DNA from: Setophaga petechia
Taxonomy: Eukaryota > Chordata > Aves > Passeriformes > Parulidae
Length of the DNA stretch: 64,000 nt
Assembly (NCBI GenBank): GCA_024362935.1
Contig: JANCRA010000025.1
Coordinates: 7,032,936-7,096,935, forward strand
Direction: 5' to 3'
Part shown: positions 1 through 12,800 of the stretch, one piece after another
Position numbering within the stretch: position 1 is the first letter of the stretch
How the letters are laid out: each line of letters starts with the position of its first letter
Translations under genes and position numbers: made by a program
The notes under the pieces: model-generated
What the model was told of the DNA's origin: nothing
Seen by the model: only the letters and a program-made list of their open reading frames with translations
Databases searched by the model: none

Positions 1-3000
1 CATACACACTCCATAAGATCTCCAGAAGGACAAATCGTTTGCCTCACTTGGGATATGACTTTTTTTAAGTTTTAAAAAAGTCAACCTCTCTTAACCATAA
101 AGACCCACTGTAAGACCCCCTCACATTATCACAAGTACACTGGCTCACTGGGCAGGTAACACAGTGAGTACTTTGCCAAAAGCACAGCTGACAATTTACA
201 AGTTTTAATTCATTCTCCAATGTTGTAGTGAGTGGGGAAGCTACAAAACTGCAGTCTGGAGTCACACAACTTTTCTTCCTTTCCACGTGTGTGTGGTCCC
301 TGTAGCACACCACATCAGCCTGCCATGACAGACCAAGCACCACTGCTGCTCCTGTGCATGCCTCAGGTACTGTGTGGCTGCTCTACACAGTATTATAATT
401 AGAGCACAAAAGATCAACGTGCATATGAACAAGATATACTCAATTGTAGGTCCATGTAAATGCATTGTCATGTTCTTGAAATACTATATGCACAAGAGCT
501 ATCATTCTATTGATAGAAAATAGTGGAGCAAATTATCCAAGAGAATTTTCAAAGCAAAGCCCATCTTCCAAATTTGACCACTATCAGTGATTGATGAACA
601 TGTGTTATGATCAAGACCCTCTAAGAATTCCAGGTGAGCAGAAAGGCTGGTGACACTGACCATGGATGGAGGGACACAGGATGCTCTGTGCTATCCTGGG
701 TTCACCCAGTGCCACAGCAGGAAGGGTCCCAGCATCAGGAGGGATGCAAGATTCCTATCTCTCATTATAATTCCCATCTGTCATTGGATAACTTAGATAC
801 CCAATGGCTATTTAGATTTCTTGCCTGGATCCCAAAAGAACCAGGATCACTCAGTGCAAAACAAGCTGTAAGCAATTTCCATTTATTGTTAGCCTCTTAT
901 ACCCTGAGTTATGAAACACTTATTACTGAAAAAGCATTTCTAATCTACACATGTAATTTATACTGTACCATATCTGATGACTTTTTAGATTAATAAATGC
1001 TATAGGGATTGCTATAGGGATGCTCATTTCCAATTCATTGCTTTACAAAGAGCTTTTTAAGTGTCAGACAAATCCAAATTGGAAAGGTATGTCAGTTAAT
1101 TGAAGTATTTCACATTTGAGGAGGAGAAAGAGCTGCCTGTTGACTCACACTTTGAGGCAATTCCTGAGAGATTTGATGGTTTCTTTTCTGTTTGTCTTAA
1201 ACTTGAACCTCTGAGCTGCTGCACATCTATGGGTTAATTTGTAGGGAACACACATCATTAGAAAAAAAAGCACAAAGTGAAAATACAGTGTCATCAAACA
1301 ATATATTTCTTTTGCATTCATAGACATGAGTGGATTTTTTGGATTCATAGATACTCCCTTGAGTCAAAATACCAATGCAACCACCTTTACTATTGGGAAT
1401 CTTTAGCCAGACTTCTATAAACACTGGTAACTTCATACAAAATCTGTGTAGATTACATTGCAGTCAAACTTCAATCAGCATAGCTTAGAAGGAAAAAAAT
1501 CAGGGAATGGAGACCAGAATGAACTATTTTTCATAAATTCAAAGTATAAATTTAGCATACATTTCTGCCCTAATGCCAATTTAAAAGGTTGTCAATGCAG
1601 AGAACTCAAGACTTACAGTGCTAGATCTCCGAAAAGAAATCCATTAGAACAGAATTCCAAGGAAAAAAAATGAACTTAACACATCATGACTCTGCTGTTT
1701 AACACAGAAATAGCACAAAGACACTGCTGGGTAATTACTTACACATACACCTAACTGCACACCAGTGTTGGTGATTCTAGAACACTCCAAGATGGAGATG
1801 GATTTATTGCCAGATGAAGAATTGTTTGCACCTGGTGGGTTAATACAAGAATCATTTTGCAAAATCATTAGCCTGTGGAACCATACAATCAAAACTATTA
1901 TAAACACTGACCAAGGAAAGGAGTAAAACTACATTTCATTGATCTAAGAACCCACAAATTAATGAACTACACCAGTTATGTCAACTTTTCTCCTAATTTG
2001 GAAAGCAGCACTGTGTTCATTGGGCTGTCAAAGTACAAATTCAAAGTCACCAGCCACCAGGAACCACTGGAGGGATCCCTGGGAAAAGAAACACATGTGC
2101 CAATGGGAGGAAATATATACTAATGACTCTGAGGAAATGGTTATCATAGGAATGCTTCTTCTGGAAAACCTATTGGGAAAAACACCAATCACTTGTTCTA
2201 AAGTTAGAAGTTTAATAGTAATAACATAGTTACAAAAATAGTAATAAAAATTAGTGCAATAAGAATTTGGACAATAAGAGTTCAGACAGTAAAGGACAAT
2301 AAAAAGCAAAGAATTACAGATGTCCAGGTGTCTGGCACTCTGCCACAGAAACACATTTTGCTAACAAAGGATTAACCCTTAAAAGCAATAGCCTATTGCA
2401 TATTCATATATCTCATACATGATGCAAACATTCCTTTCAAACGAGGGATTTTTCTGTTTATTGTCAACTTCTCCCCCTCATCTTGTAAATCAATTGCCTT
2501 GGTCCCCACAAAGTCTGGCTTTTCCTGATAAGGAGGCAATAATTCCTCTCTTGGGATCTTGGTGTCTTGTTACTATTATCTCTGTGTGAAGAATTTCTTG
2601 GTTATCTTATCCATTCCTTGAGCTAGTACAAAAAGTATATTACATCACATCGTTTCTATTTTAATATTCTGCTATAGCCTAAAAACTCTATTTACCACAC
2701 TACTTAAAAAGATTAATACAACCTAACTTTCCAACATGACACATATAGGATTCATTTTAGTATTTGCAAAGAGCCAATCATACAATGTGCATTTTTCACA
2801 CCTATGAATATGTATGTAAAAAACAGTACAGGAACATTTTCTGTCCTCAGCATGCTCAATATGACAGAGGAAATATCCCCTTATGCATCCAGCATTGAAT
2901 AAAGAATTCCCACTTCTTAATGCTACATTGGTGTTAAGGAGTTCTTTTCACCAACTTTTGCTAACTATTTTTTTTTTTTAGAAGACTGTCCAAGACTCTA

Positions 3001-5331
3001 TAACTGCTTTGAAAATAGCAACTCACTGGGGTTTTTTAGGGTTACTCAATCCATTTTTACTAACATGCTCCAAGTAAATTCATGCAGGTCTGTTTGGTAG
3101 CAGCACGTTCCAGCACTGCCTTCTCACAGCTGAGAAACACAGGCACATGATGAAACCATGCCCAGAGACATCACAGGAACAGTCACAAAAGGGAGAGAAA
3201 TCAAAAATCCAGAACCTCCTCACAAGCCATGTCTAGGGTAAAACCCAACACATATTCTAATGACAGAGAGATGATAAAGATAATGGAAAATGGGCCAAAA
3301 AACCCCAAACCAACCATGTAATATAGAAGAAGATATTTGAACTCCTGCCTTTAAAAATTCTTCCAGACAATACCTGGCATGGTGCAATTTATGACTCTAA
3401 AACTCATGTAGATAATAAGATTCAAACTGTACACACACTAGGTTTATCAGGCTGGGGGGGATTAAAAGAAGAGCAAAATGTTCAAGTGTTTACAATATCT
3501 GACTTCTTGGAAATACAGCAAACAATTGAGACAGCTCTGCTGTCCTAGCAGTATATTTATTATGAGGCTAGTCCCAAGGGGGTGAAAAGGTTAAATGTCT
3601 GAGCCACTGTGAGAATTACAGGAGGCAGGAAATTATTTCATTAGATCCCAAGATAATCATGTTTTATTGCTGACTCTGGCAATGCAGCCCAGAACACAAA
3701 TATTAGAATGACAGCACACAGCAACCCTCACTGACAAATAGGTGTATTTGCAGAAAAACAGGGATTTGAGCTCTGAACTTCAGTGAAATGTAAGAGAGGA
3801 GGGTCTGGGGTGTTGTCAAGGTCAGAGTAACAAGACATCATATTTTGTGTAGAAATACTATAATGCCATTTGTTGAATGTTCTGTTGGGCTGGGCTTCTC
3901 ATAACAAAAACCACTGAAAATCACAAAATAAGTGGCAGGATTTCATCTTGTGATACCAGCATAATATTTGCTTCTATTCAGGCTGAGATTACAAGCTCAA
4001 ATAGAGCAAGGTTTTATATGCCCCACGCTGTGCAGAAGATTAGACCAAACTTTTATTAAAAACCGAATGATTCTCAGCTGTAACCTACATGGCTGGAAGC
4101 ATTTCCCATATAAAAGATTTCAAATGGTGGCACAGAGCAATGTATTTCTAATTAAAAAGTAATTTATTAGCTTTCTTTTAGAGGGGTAACCAATGACAGC
4201 AAGCCTGTCTAGCAACATTAATTCCTTGTTGTGGAAGAAGGTAAGTTAAATATCTGGGAACATGTTACTCAACCTAAGAAACAGCAGCACTGCATATGAA
4301 TTACCAGCCTGCTTCAGCAGGGACCTGACCAAGTCCCTTAAATGGACTGGAGAGGTCACTCAGGTCCTGTGACTGGCCACCTTCTTGGTCCATCACAGCT
4401 CTGAAAGAAACCCAAACTTTTCAACTGTATCGTGACCACCACTGCATGAAAGAGGGAATGGAAAAAAACCAAAGAATCAAATAAAGAAAAGTCCATTTTT
4501 CGTTTCTGCTTTCATAGAAGTAACCAGTTATAAACTTTTGCTTTCATTGTTTCACTGCAAGGTAGCTGGAAATGTTCAAGTTATCTACATTATTGAGTGC
4601 TATGAAATTACCCAGGGGATGGTAACCTGACCAGTAATACCCTGAAAACACAGATTGAAAGTCTCCATCCTTCCTCTTATCGCCTCAGAAAATGGGCAAA
4701 ATAAATCCTCAGTTAGAAGCATGGCCACAGAAGATGAAGGAAATTCAGAGCTAGAAAAGCAACACCTGTGCATCACATCTTGTAGGACTTTACAGGATAC
4801 ATGCTCTCCCCACACACTACTGGAAAAAATAACCCAGATGCAAGAATTTTGTGACAGAGCATATTGTTAAATACAGAGAGCCAGGGATCATGAGCAAAGC
4901 AGAAATGAGCCAATTAGTACTGAAATAAAATTAGATGCCAATCCAGTTAAAACTGTACCAAATTTTGTTAAGTGTTTAAACAGGAAGACATGAGTGATTT
5001 GCAATGGAAGGGTAAAATACAGATCAAAATCAAATTGCTCAAGGAACCAGAATAATTGATGACAGGGTTGGGCTCAATTCAGAAATGCTAGCTAATCTAA
5101 TAACTAAAAATGAGCTAATAAGATCGACTTGATGAGTCCTGCAGTGCTTTAAAGGCTTGGCTATAATATCAAGATTGTCTTAATGCTGTACATCCCTCAG
5201 ATCTCACATTTTCTTACTGCTCTTCACAAAAAAGTGACTGCTGGGAACTGTAGCTGCATTTGTGCTCAAGAACAAGAGGGAACATAATTAAAATGAAGAC
5301 AGCTTCAAACTAACAGTGTAAGAAGGAAGAA

Positions 5332-5350
5332 GTCACCTTTTAAAGGTGAC
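5332..5350. repeat. 19-nt palindrome
   Basis: Two 9-nt arms, GTCACCTTT and AAAGGTGAC, are perfectly complementary around one central T. The inner CACCT/AGGTG halves resemble paired E-box-like sites, as bound by ZEB-type repressors. That reading is only inference, and a chance palindrome is plausible in 64 kb. Confidence 0.5.
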
Positions 5351-7043
5351 CATTACCCTAGCAGATATAAGGAGCTCTCTTGGGTGAATCTGCAGATAAT
5401 TTCTGAAAGATTGAAACATTTTACAGGAAGACTGAGATAAATTTTTATATTTTTTTTTCCAAAAAGCATGAAGAAGAGCCTATTCAACTGATAGTCTATT
5501 ATAATAGATACAATAGATTCTGTGATTTACTCAAACTGGGCAATAGCAGTGCCCAACCCAAAAGAACCAGAAAGGTGGGAGTGTCCAAGTGGATATATAC
5601 TTATCACTGGTCGAGCCCCACAGTGCCAGTACAGACACCTGACAGAGCTGGAGGGACTGCAGTTTAATACAAAAGCAGCTCAGGCAGCAGCCCTGCATCA
5701 CACACTGCTCTGCAGTCTGGTCAGGGCTGCAGCAGGCAGGAGATTGAATCCTAAATACACAGAATAGTCCCAAATCCAACAAGCCCTAAACGTTCCCACT
5801 TCACAAACAGTTTGACTTACAGCTAAATCACTATGATCACATTAGCCAGACATAAGCTTTTAAATTCAATAGAAAAAAATTACTATGAAATTTTATTGCC
5901 TGTATTTGATAGCAAATTGAGAAAATTGATACAACAGTCTCTTCCAGCCTACAGACTGCTTCATCACTGAGCAGTCTTGGCCTTTTAAAAACATATATAA
6001 AGCTCATTAACCTTTCTCTTTTTATAATTTTAACACTGAAGAACCTACATTGGTAACTACTGAGTTGATTCCAGTTAACTGAAAGTAACAGTTTAATATC
6101 ATAATTATTCTGACATTGTTGCTATCCTCAAAAGCCTATCTTTGCTGAGATACTAATACAATTCAACAGCAAAGAATGCTTTCCATGCAGAAATCAGTTC
6201 TCCATGAGTTTCACAGAAGAGAGGTAAAAGTTAGACAGAGTTACAAGTTAAGCAAAAAAGAAATATATATTATGAATGCAGGAAAACTTTCTCTGTAACC
6301 ACACTCATTTTTCATCACCTCTGTGTGCATCAGTCCTCTCCACTACTCGACTAATTTAATTATTCATTAACTTACAAAAATTCTTCTTCCTGCTCAGATA
6401 GCTGAAACTTACAGATACCACTTCAGTATGAATAAATGATAAGATATTGACAGGAATGTGGTGTTCACAGGGTCAGGAGGATGGTGGAGATCGACCAGTG
6501 CCTAATTTATACACTAAGTAGGTACCACAGCAATCATGGCTTTATACATCACCACATCATTTTGATAATGGCTTTCAGTACTGAAGTGAAGGCAATACCC
6601 AACATTTTCCAAAGAGCAGCAAGTATCTACTTTGTGCCTCAAAGCCTTTTGAATTTTAAAAGCCAGGCAGTCAGTGCTTTCTAAATATCAAATCCCCTGG
6701 AACCTGGTTTCAAACTGGGCACTCATAAGTAATTCATGGCTGTTGTTATTTTGGAAGCTTCCTGGAAAGGTTAATGCCAGTTAGTATTTCCCCTCAAAAA
6801 ATGGAGCAGAAATCCTTCTCTATCTAGGACACCTCATTCTTTTAAATGTGAAAAAACACATTAACCTTTCATTTTGAAGAGTCTGGGATCTGATAAAAGG
6901 AAAAAATCCAAGTCCTTTCCCCACACTCATTTTGTCAATCTGTGGCTGTGTAAACATTACCTTAGTTCTCAAAAGAGGTGATACCATTAACATATACTTG
7001 GATTTTTTTGTTCAAATTATCAAATAGGATATGGCAGGGTTAG

Positions 7044-7080
7044 TAATATTTTCAACCTGCTTAATAATATTTTCAACCTG
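7044..7080. repeat. Short direct repeat, two copies
   Basis: The 16-mer TAATATTTTCAACCTG occurs twice, 21 bp apart, separated by CTTAA. This is a simple local duplication with no sign of function. Confidence 0.8.
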
Positions 7081-7401
7081 GTTGCTCAATTTGCTATGGA
7101 ACTTCTGTTAAGGGCAGTCCCAAACCCAAAGTTTTTAGCCTGTTTTTAACTAGGTATATGCTATAAAGATTATTAACAGCACTAACAGCAAATTACAAAT
7201 GTTTACACACCAAAGAAATAGTTATATGCTCTTTTTAAGTGAGATAGCAAAAACCATTTTGCTTAAAAAGAAAATAAGCCACAAACTCTATGATCCCTCT
7301 AATTCCAAAAAAAATTCACTTTTTAAGTAATTTGTCATCAGTTGATGCTGCAATTGTGTATTTTTACTGACTTATCAAAATGCTTCAGAAAAATCCACAA
7401 A

Positions 7402-7693
7402 TCTTTGAGGGTAAATCACATATCAAGAAAGACAGAAATGCTCTTGTGAGTCTCTGTTGAAACAGCTGTGGTCCCAAAAAAAATTACAACAGTAAAATTA
7501 TACAGCCAATTTTAATGCTGCTGAAACAGCCTCACAATTTGCAGAAAGCATCCCTGATTTTCCCCCAAAGTACTGTGCATGTCATCTGTGACTATTACTC
7601 AAACCAAATGGGTTGCTCCATCTCTGTGCACAGAAACTCAAATTGGCAAATCCCTATTACAGAGAGCAGTTCTGAGATAAACTAATTAGATTT
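7402..7693 (+). repeat. Left arm of a long inverted duplication
   Basis: This 292-bp segment recurs in reverse complement at 9587-9889. It runs from TCTTTGAGGGTAAATCAC to CTAATTAGATTT. By eye the arms agree at nearly nine positions in ten. The main difference is an indel-rich patch in the middle (about 7477-7500 here), where the right arm is longer. I do not recognise the sequence as CR1, LTR or SINE. Similarity stops sharply at both ends, and no obvious target-site duplication flanks the pair. It could be the terminal repeat of a fold-back element, two copies of an unlisted repeat, or an inverted local duplication. Confidence 0.85.
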
Positions 7694-9586
7694 TAAGCTG
7701 TTAAAACACTGACAGTGAGTGATGGCCGGGGTGCTTGCCCTATTATTTCTGCTGAACCAGAAAGAAACCCTTATGTTAATAACAGTACATTACTACAAGT
7801 GTTTTGAATAAGACACTACCTGTAATAAGGAGGTCCCATTAGAGCAATCTCAAAGTGCTTTACAAAGGTCCCTGAAAGATCAGAAGGTGACAGTGGGTGT
7901 TAAAAGCCAGCACTGGTGACATTAACTCAGTTTATTGTGAAGGGCAGCACTGAAATTACAAAGCTTCCCAAAATCTAGGTAGAAACGGGTAGAATAAGCA
8001 GAAATTAGTTTCCATCACTGATCTTTGGACATTATTCTATAAAATAACACAGTCTCCTTTCCACTAAATTTCTCTTGCATTAGATTGCTTTTTTTTTCAT
8101 TTCACCAAGAAGGCAATACATTACAGTCATGAGGAAAGCAGAATAGGATAAAAATAAATTATATTTCATACTTAAATCTTTTATGACAAGTCTTTGCCAT
8201 ATCTTCAGTAGTCAGAAAATTAGAGCCTAAAACACTATCTTTAGTTTAAATACTAGATAATGCTACAATAGTATATTTATATACACACACCCCCATGTAA
8301 ACATATTTCTAGAAGGCAAAAAAGATGTTAATGCCAAAAGCCTGAACCTATTAACAGGACAGAGTTCCAGGGGTGCCAGCTATAGATGTGCCTCACTTTC
8401 TTCACTAGGATTGCAAATAAATTATTTTTTTTTTAAATATGCTGTTTGACTGAATACATACATTTTGACTGTTAGTTTCTCTCTCTTTACGGACAAGGAT
8501 CAATAGCTTTGGCCCAAATTTCTTCCCAGCACATGTGACCATGGCAAGAGAACCCAGACCTCCTGGTCCCATCAGAAATTATCTGTATCAGTGTGTAGCA
8601 GAAAGGATAACAGACAAATCAGCAGGAAATGCTATGGGAGAGAAGAAATGAACCTCAGCACTGCAAGACAGATCCTCTCACACATCCTTACCTTTCCCAC
8701 TCCTGTGATATCTGCTCTGAGCAAGACTAATCCTAATTTTGGAGTCTCAAGACACACAGTGCTGTTAGACCCCCAAATGAGCTTTGACTTCAAAAGAAAG
8801 GTGCACTGAATTGGCCAGATATTTTCCCCATTTTCTCACTAATAGCACATCTAACACCCATTTTGTGAGAAGAGCAAGCTGCTTTGTCCAGGATGCACAG
8901 GCTCTTCCATGGCAATAGCAATTAATCTCCTGACATGGCAGAGACAGCAGCATCTTTGTGCATCCTAACAGCCTGATCAATGTTATTGAACTAAGCTGCT
9001 GCCCCTTCTAAAACTGCATCTGAAGGAAATATCCTGAACTGCTTCTTCACACCAAATCCCTCTTTAGCATAGGTCACTCATGATTTTGTGGTAAAATAAG
9101 GAATGAGGTTCATTTAAAGTCACATTTCTTCATCCACAAAAGCATCTCAACACTTCAGAGAGATGGGGAAATAGGCAGCTTCTTATAAGCACACAAGGTG
9201 CTGACAGAGACAGCTAAAGGAAATTCAGTTTCAAGGCTGGTTAGGTTTCAACTTTGAAAAGCACTGCAGAACCACATTTATGAAAACACCAGAAGAAAAA
9301 AAGTAATGGGAAAAACACTCAGTAATTCCAAGTACATTTCTAACAACTGCAGGCCAATACTCTGCTTTTACTGATGAAATGCCACTCAATTCCTGCATGC
9401 CAAGGACTCTGTATGAAGCTGAAACTTAAGTCTGGAATCTCACAGTACACTAGGTAAAATGAAAAGCTCCTACAAAGATGATCATTCCCCTACATTAAAA
9501 CTACATCTGATACCTGGGTCAGATGGAAAACACATGCCCACAGTGTCAGCATGGTGGGCAAGCAAGCCTGTAATCTGTCATTTTAG
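7694..9586. other. 1.9-kb spacer between the inverted arms
   Basis: Non-coding sequence separating the two arms. The longest open frames are about 72 codons, so there is no transposase-like gene. A short L3/CR1-like patch lies near 7835-7885. The rest is AT-rich unique sequence with an A/T-rich run at 8410-8440. If the whole 7402-9889 block were a mobile element, it would be non-autonomous. Confidence 0.6.
7835..7885. repeat. Possible ancient L3/CR1-like fragment
   Basis: The motif CTCAAAGTGCTTTACAAAGG resembles a stretch I recall from the 3' region of old amniote L3/CR1-clade LINEs. Only about 50 bp can be matched by eye, so this is a tentative call from memory. Confidence 0.35.
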
Positions 9587-9889
9587 AAATCTAATTAGTT
9601 TATCTCAGAACTGCTCTCTGTAGTAGGAGTTTGCCAATTTGAGTTGTATGTACAGAAATGCACCAACCCTTATGGCTTGAGTAAAGTCACAGATGACATG
9701 CACAGTACTTTGTGGAAAATCAGGGATGCTTTCTGCAAATTGTGAGGCTATTTCAGCAGCATTAAAATTGGCTGTTTAATTGGTTGTTGTGTTGTTTGGG
9801 AGTTTTTTGACTATTGGGACCACAGCTGTTTCAACAGAGACTCACAACAGCATTTCTGTCTTCCTTGATATGTGATTTACCCTCAAAGA
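9587..9889 (-). repeat. Right arm of the long inverted duplication
   Basis: Reverse-complement partner of 7402-7693, 303 bp long. The outer end reads CCCTCAAAGA and the inner end AAATCTAATTAG. It carries a longer, T/G-rich middle patch (about 9770-9815) than its partner. The high arm similarity implies a fairly recent duplication or ongoing homogenisation by gene conversion. RNA copied through both arms could fold into a stem of roughly 300 bp. Confidence 0.85.
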
Positions 9890-12800
9890 AAAATGACTAA
9901 AAATCAAAACATCTTTGACCAAAAAAAAAAAACAAAAGAAAAAGAAGAAAATCAAGGAGTTTGGTATTTTGCTCTCCATTTACTGTCCCTTCTTTCCTTG
10001 CTAGGAGCCAGTTAGAGACTCATCAATCATATTTTCAAGCTGCTTTGTGATATGTCTACTTTCACACCTAATTACTCTGCTTACTCTATCAGCCAGAAAA
10101 CATCTCATTTCCTTTTGCAGGTCCTCTCTGGGTTTATTCACAATATCTTCTATAATGGTCTGGGACTGAGTTTATCTTCCCTGACTAAACAAGCTGGTTT
10201 GAATCACCTATCCCTTTCTGCCTATTATTTCAAAATTTCTTTCCTATTATTCCATGGAGGTTTCATGCCTGCACAGCCTGTATTTTCTGAGCATCAAACT
10301 GACAGCATCAGATTCTTCAAGGTTTAGGAATATTTTCTGGTTTCCCTGTATACATCAGCAGCATCCAAAAAAAAAACCAAGCAGAAATTCCATAGTTGCT
10401 TTATGGTAATGGTAATGAATACTTTTCAATATTCACAGATAGTGTTATACATGGATATGTATGCACATGCAGCAATTATAAATAAGGATATTTACTGCAG
10501 TGAGAGCATGCAAGCACATTTAAAGAAGTTGAATCTTGTACTTCATTGAGATGGGGGAGGGAGGCAGGGGAAGGGCTGCTTTTAAGAATTCCCCTCCCTG
10601 CTTGGATTTTGTCCAAGTTGACAGCCTGTAATATAAAGTAGCCTAATGAAATACTAAAGGTTATTTTCCATGCATATATTGAGCACAGATCGCTTTCAAC
10701 TTCTTTTGGAAAAGAAAAAAAAATCATATGGCTTATCTACAGAACAACCATACTTGGATATCACATCCTGCACATTTCAAGTCCATTCTATAGTTGGTGC
10801 TGCTCACTTCCATAGTTATTTGCTTTGCTAGTTTAAAGAATACATTTTTCATTTAAAAAAAAAGCGACAACAAAGAAGTGTTTTCCCTCCCACTCACTTC
10901 CCTACACAATTTATTCATTCAGCAGTCCTGGAAATTCAGTGGGGAATTGTCAGCCTTCTGTTCAGCTACAGACCAGCTCTAGGGACACAAGTAGGAGGGA
11001 GGGAAAAATAAAAGAGCATTTGTGAATTGTGGCTGCCATGAACACCAAACCTGACTGAACGACCTCTCTGATAAATTGCAGAAAAGAAGATAAGACATAG
11101 AAAATTATTTTCTTTACTGATAGATGCTAAAGAAATAAGATGGCAAAAACAACCTGATACTTCAGTGAATTAGGCAATTTAATAAAAACAAGCCCTGTAT
11201 GAGATAGAAAATCAAACCAATTGCTCTGAATCCAAAATGCTCCAAGTAACTACTGTACACATCTTTGTGCTAAAGGAAGAGAGGGCACAGCCTTACATCT
11301 GCCAGGGAGGAAGGCCAGCCTGTGATATTTGTCAGTCCCTGCTGCTCAGCTGCTGCCCTGGCCACGGGTGGAGTAAGAAGCACAGGGGGGGGACTGGCTG
11401 CCCTGCTTACACTGCAACAAGGATGTTTCCAGGAAGAACCAGCGACTGAGCCTGAAGCAGCTCAGAGAGGTGCCTCCTCGGGTGGGCACAGGAGAGCCAT
11501 GGTCCAAGGAGCAGACTGACCCACTGCACTGGCAATGGCTGCAGCCTCCAAGAACATCCCCAGGCTCCAAGGGAAGCGTGAGCATCAAGTGCCACCCACA
11601 GATAAAAATCTGGCACAACATCAGTATGCTCAAAGTACAGTTCCTTAGCTAGAAAAAAAGAGTCTGAGCAAACAACACTTGCCTTTTTCTGCTTTGCATT
11701 GGGTATTTCATTTGCTGTTGGTTCTGAGATTTTACATTTTTTTACATTATCCCAGAGATAAAAAGATAAAAGCTACCCTGTGAAAGACACAAAAGCCTCT
11801 CTTACAGCTCAAAGAGGCAGGCAGGCTGTCCTTGTATCAGCCTCCACCAACAGGATGGGGTCCATGAGAATATCACTGATAGCACACAGCAAAGTGAAAT
11901 ATAAAACACTGCCCAGTGTTTTAGATGCACCCAGTTAGCTGGGAATGAGCGAGCTCAGACACCAAACTGAGTGTGAGCCATGCTTGGGTACTGCTCCCCC
12001 TCCAACTCTCAGATGTTTCCAGGTTCTTGGGTAAAGTAGGTTTCAAGTAAAAGACAAATCCTACAGTTTTTCATACCTACAGCCTGAATTTACAGGGCTC
12101 AGGGTAAGGAATATATGGATTTTGAGATGCCTAACCTTAGAAAAGGAAATGCATCTGCCCACCCCACCTGAAGTCATCAATGCTACAGAGCAGCTGAAGG
12201 TAATGGCAAGCAAAGAAGATAATTTCTAATGATGTCTCTAACAAAGCTTTTCCAACTCATTCCAGAAAGCCAAAGACAGGAGATAAGAATTAAGCTAGGC
12301 AACTGTTGTTCCTACATGAGAAAATATCCCTGTCAAAAAATGGATTTCATAGTCATATGAACTTTATCCAACATGAGAAACTAGAATAGCTGCCCATGTT
12401 ATACCTTCATTGCTTATTCAAGATTATTTTTACCATCCCTCATATATTGCTGTCTTGGAATAGAGATTTACTCATATGGATCTGAGATTCAAGAGAACCA
12501 GTTTAGATAAGCAATTTCCTGCATTTCTCTTCTTCCAGGTACCTGTAAGAACTTTGCTGTGGAGTGAATTTAAGTCAATTGAGAACAAGATTATATTTAG
12601 GTTAGTAACTCACCCTTAAAAGAAGTAATTTCAGAGCTGAGAGGCATCTCTACATTATGCACTCAGAGCCACTCACAAGCTCTCATTTAGGCAGTTGAAT
12701 TATGTGAAACATCATTACATAAATCTTTAAGAGTTACTGTGATCCACAGATTTTATTGCCCTCTGTTTTCCTTTAGGTCACGAAACAAAGTTTGACTGAG

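Larger units (their letters stand above)
1..7401. other. Non-coding stretch, no recognised repeat family
   Basis: AT-rich sequence without a credible gene. Open frames here are short (up to 119 codons at 634-993) and translate to peptides I do not recognise. Small local features: a 12-bp tandem duplication near 1000-1024 (GCTATAGGGAT twice), an AT-rich run around 2215-2310, a T-run near 2969-2981, a 19-nt palindrome at 5332-5350 and a 21-bp-spaced direct repeat at 7044-7080. I saw no LTR, CR1 or DNA-transposon signature. An intron or intergenic region is equally possible. Confidence 0.6.

Noticed and set aside
262..471. Hydrophobic minus-strand frame resembling a membrane segment
   Set aside because: T-rich sequence produces hydrophobic codons by default, and no convincing splice donor or homologue was seen.
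11280..11620. CpG island or promoter
   Set aside because: GC-richer than its surroundings, but CpG dinucleotides are sparse.
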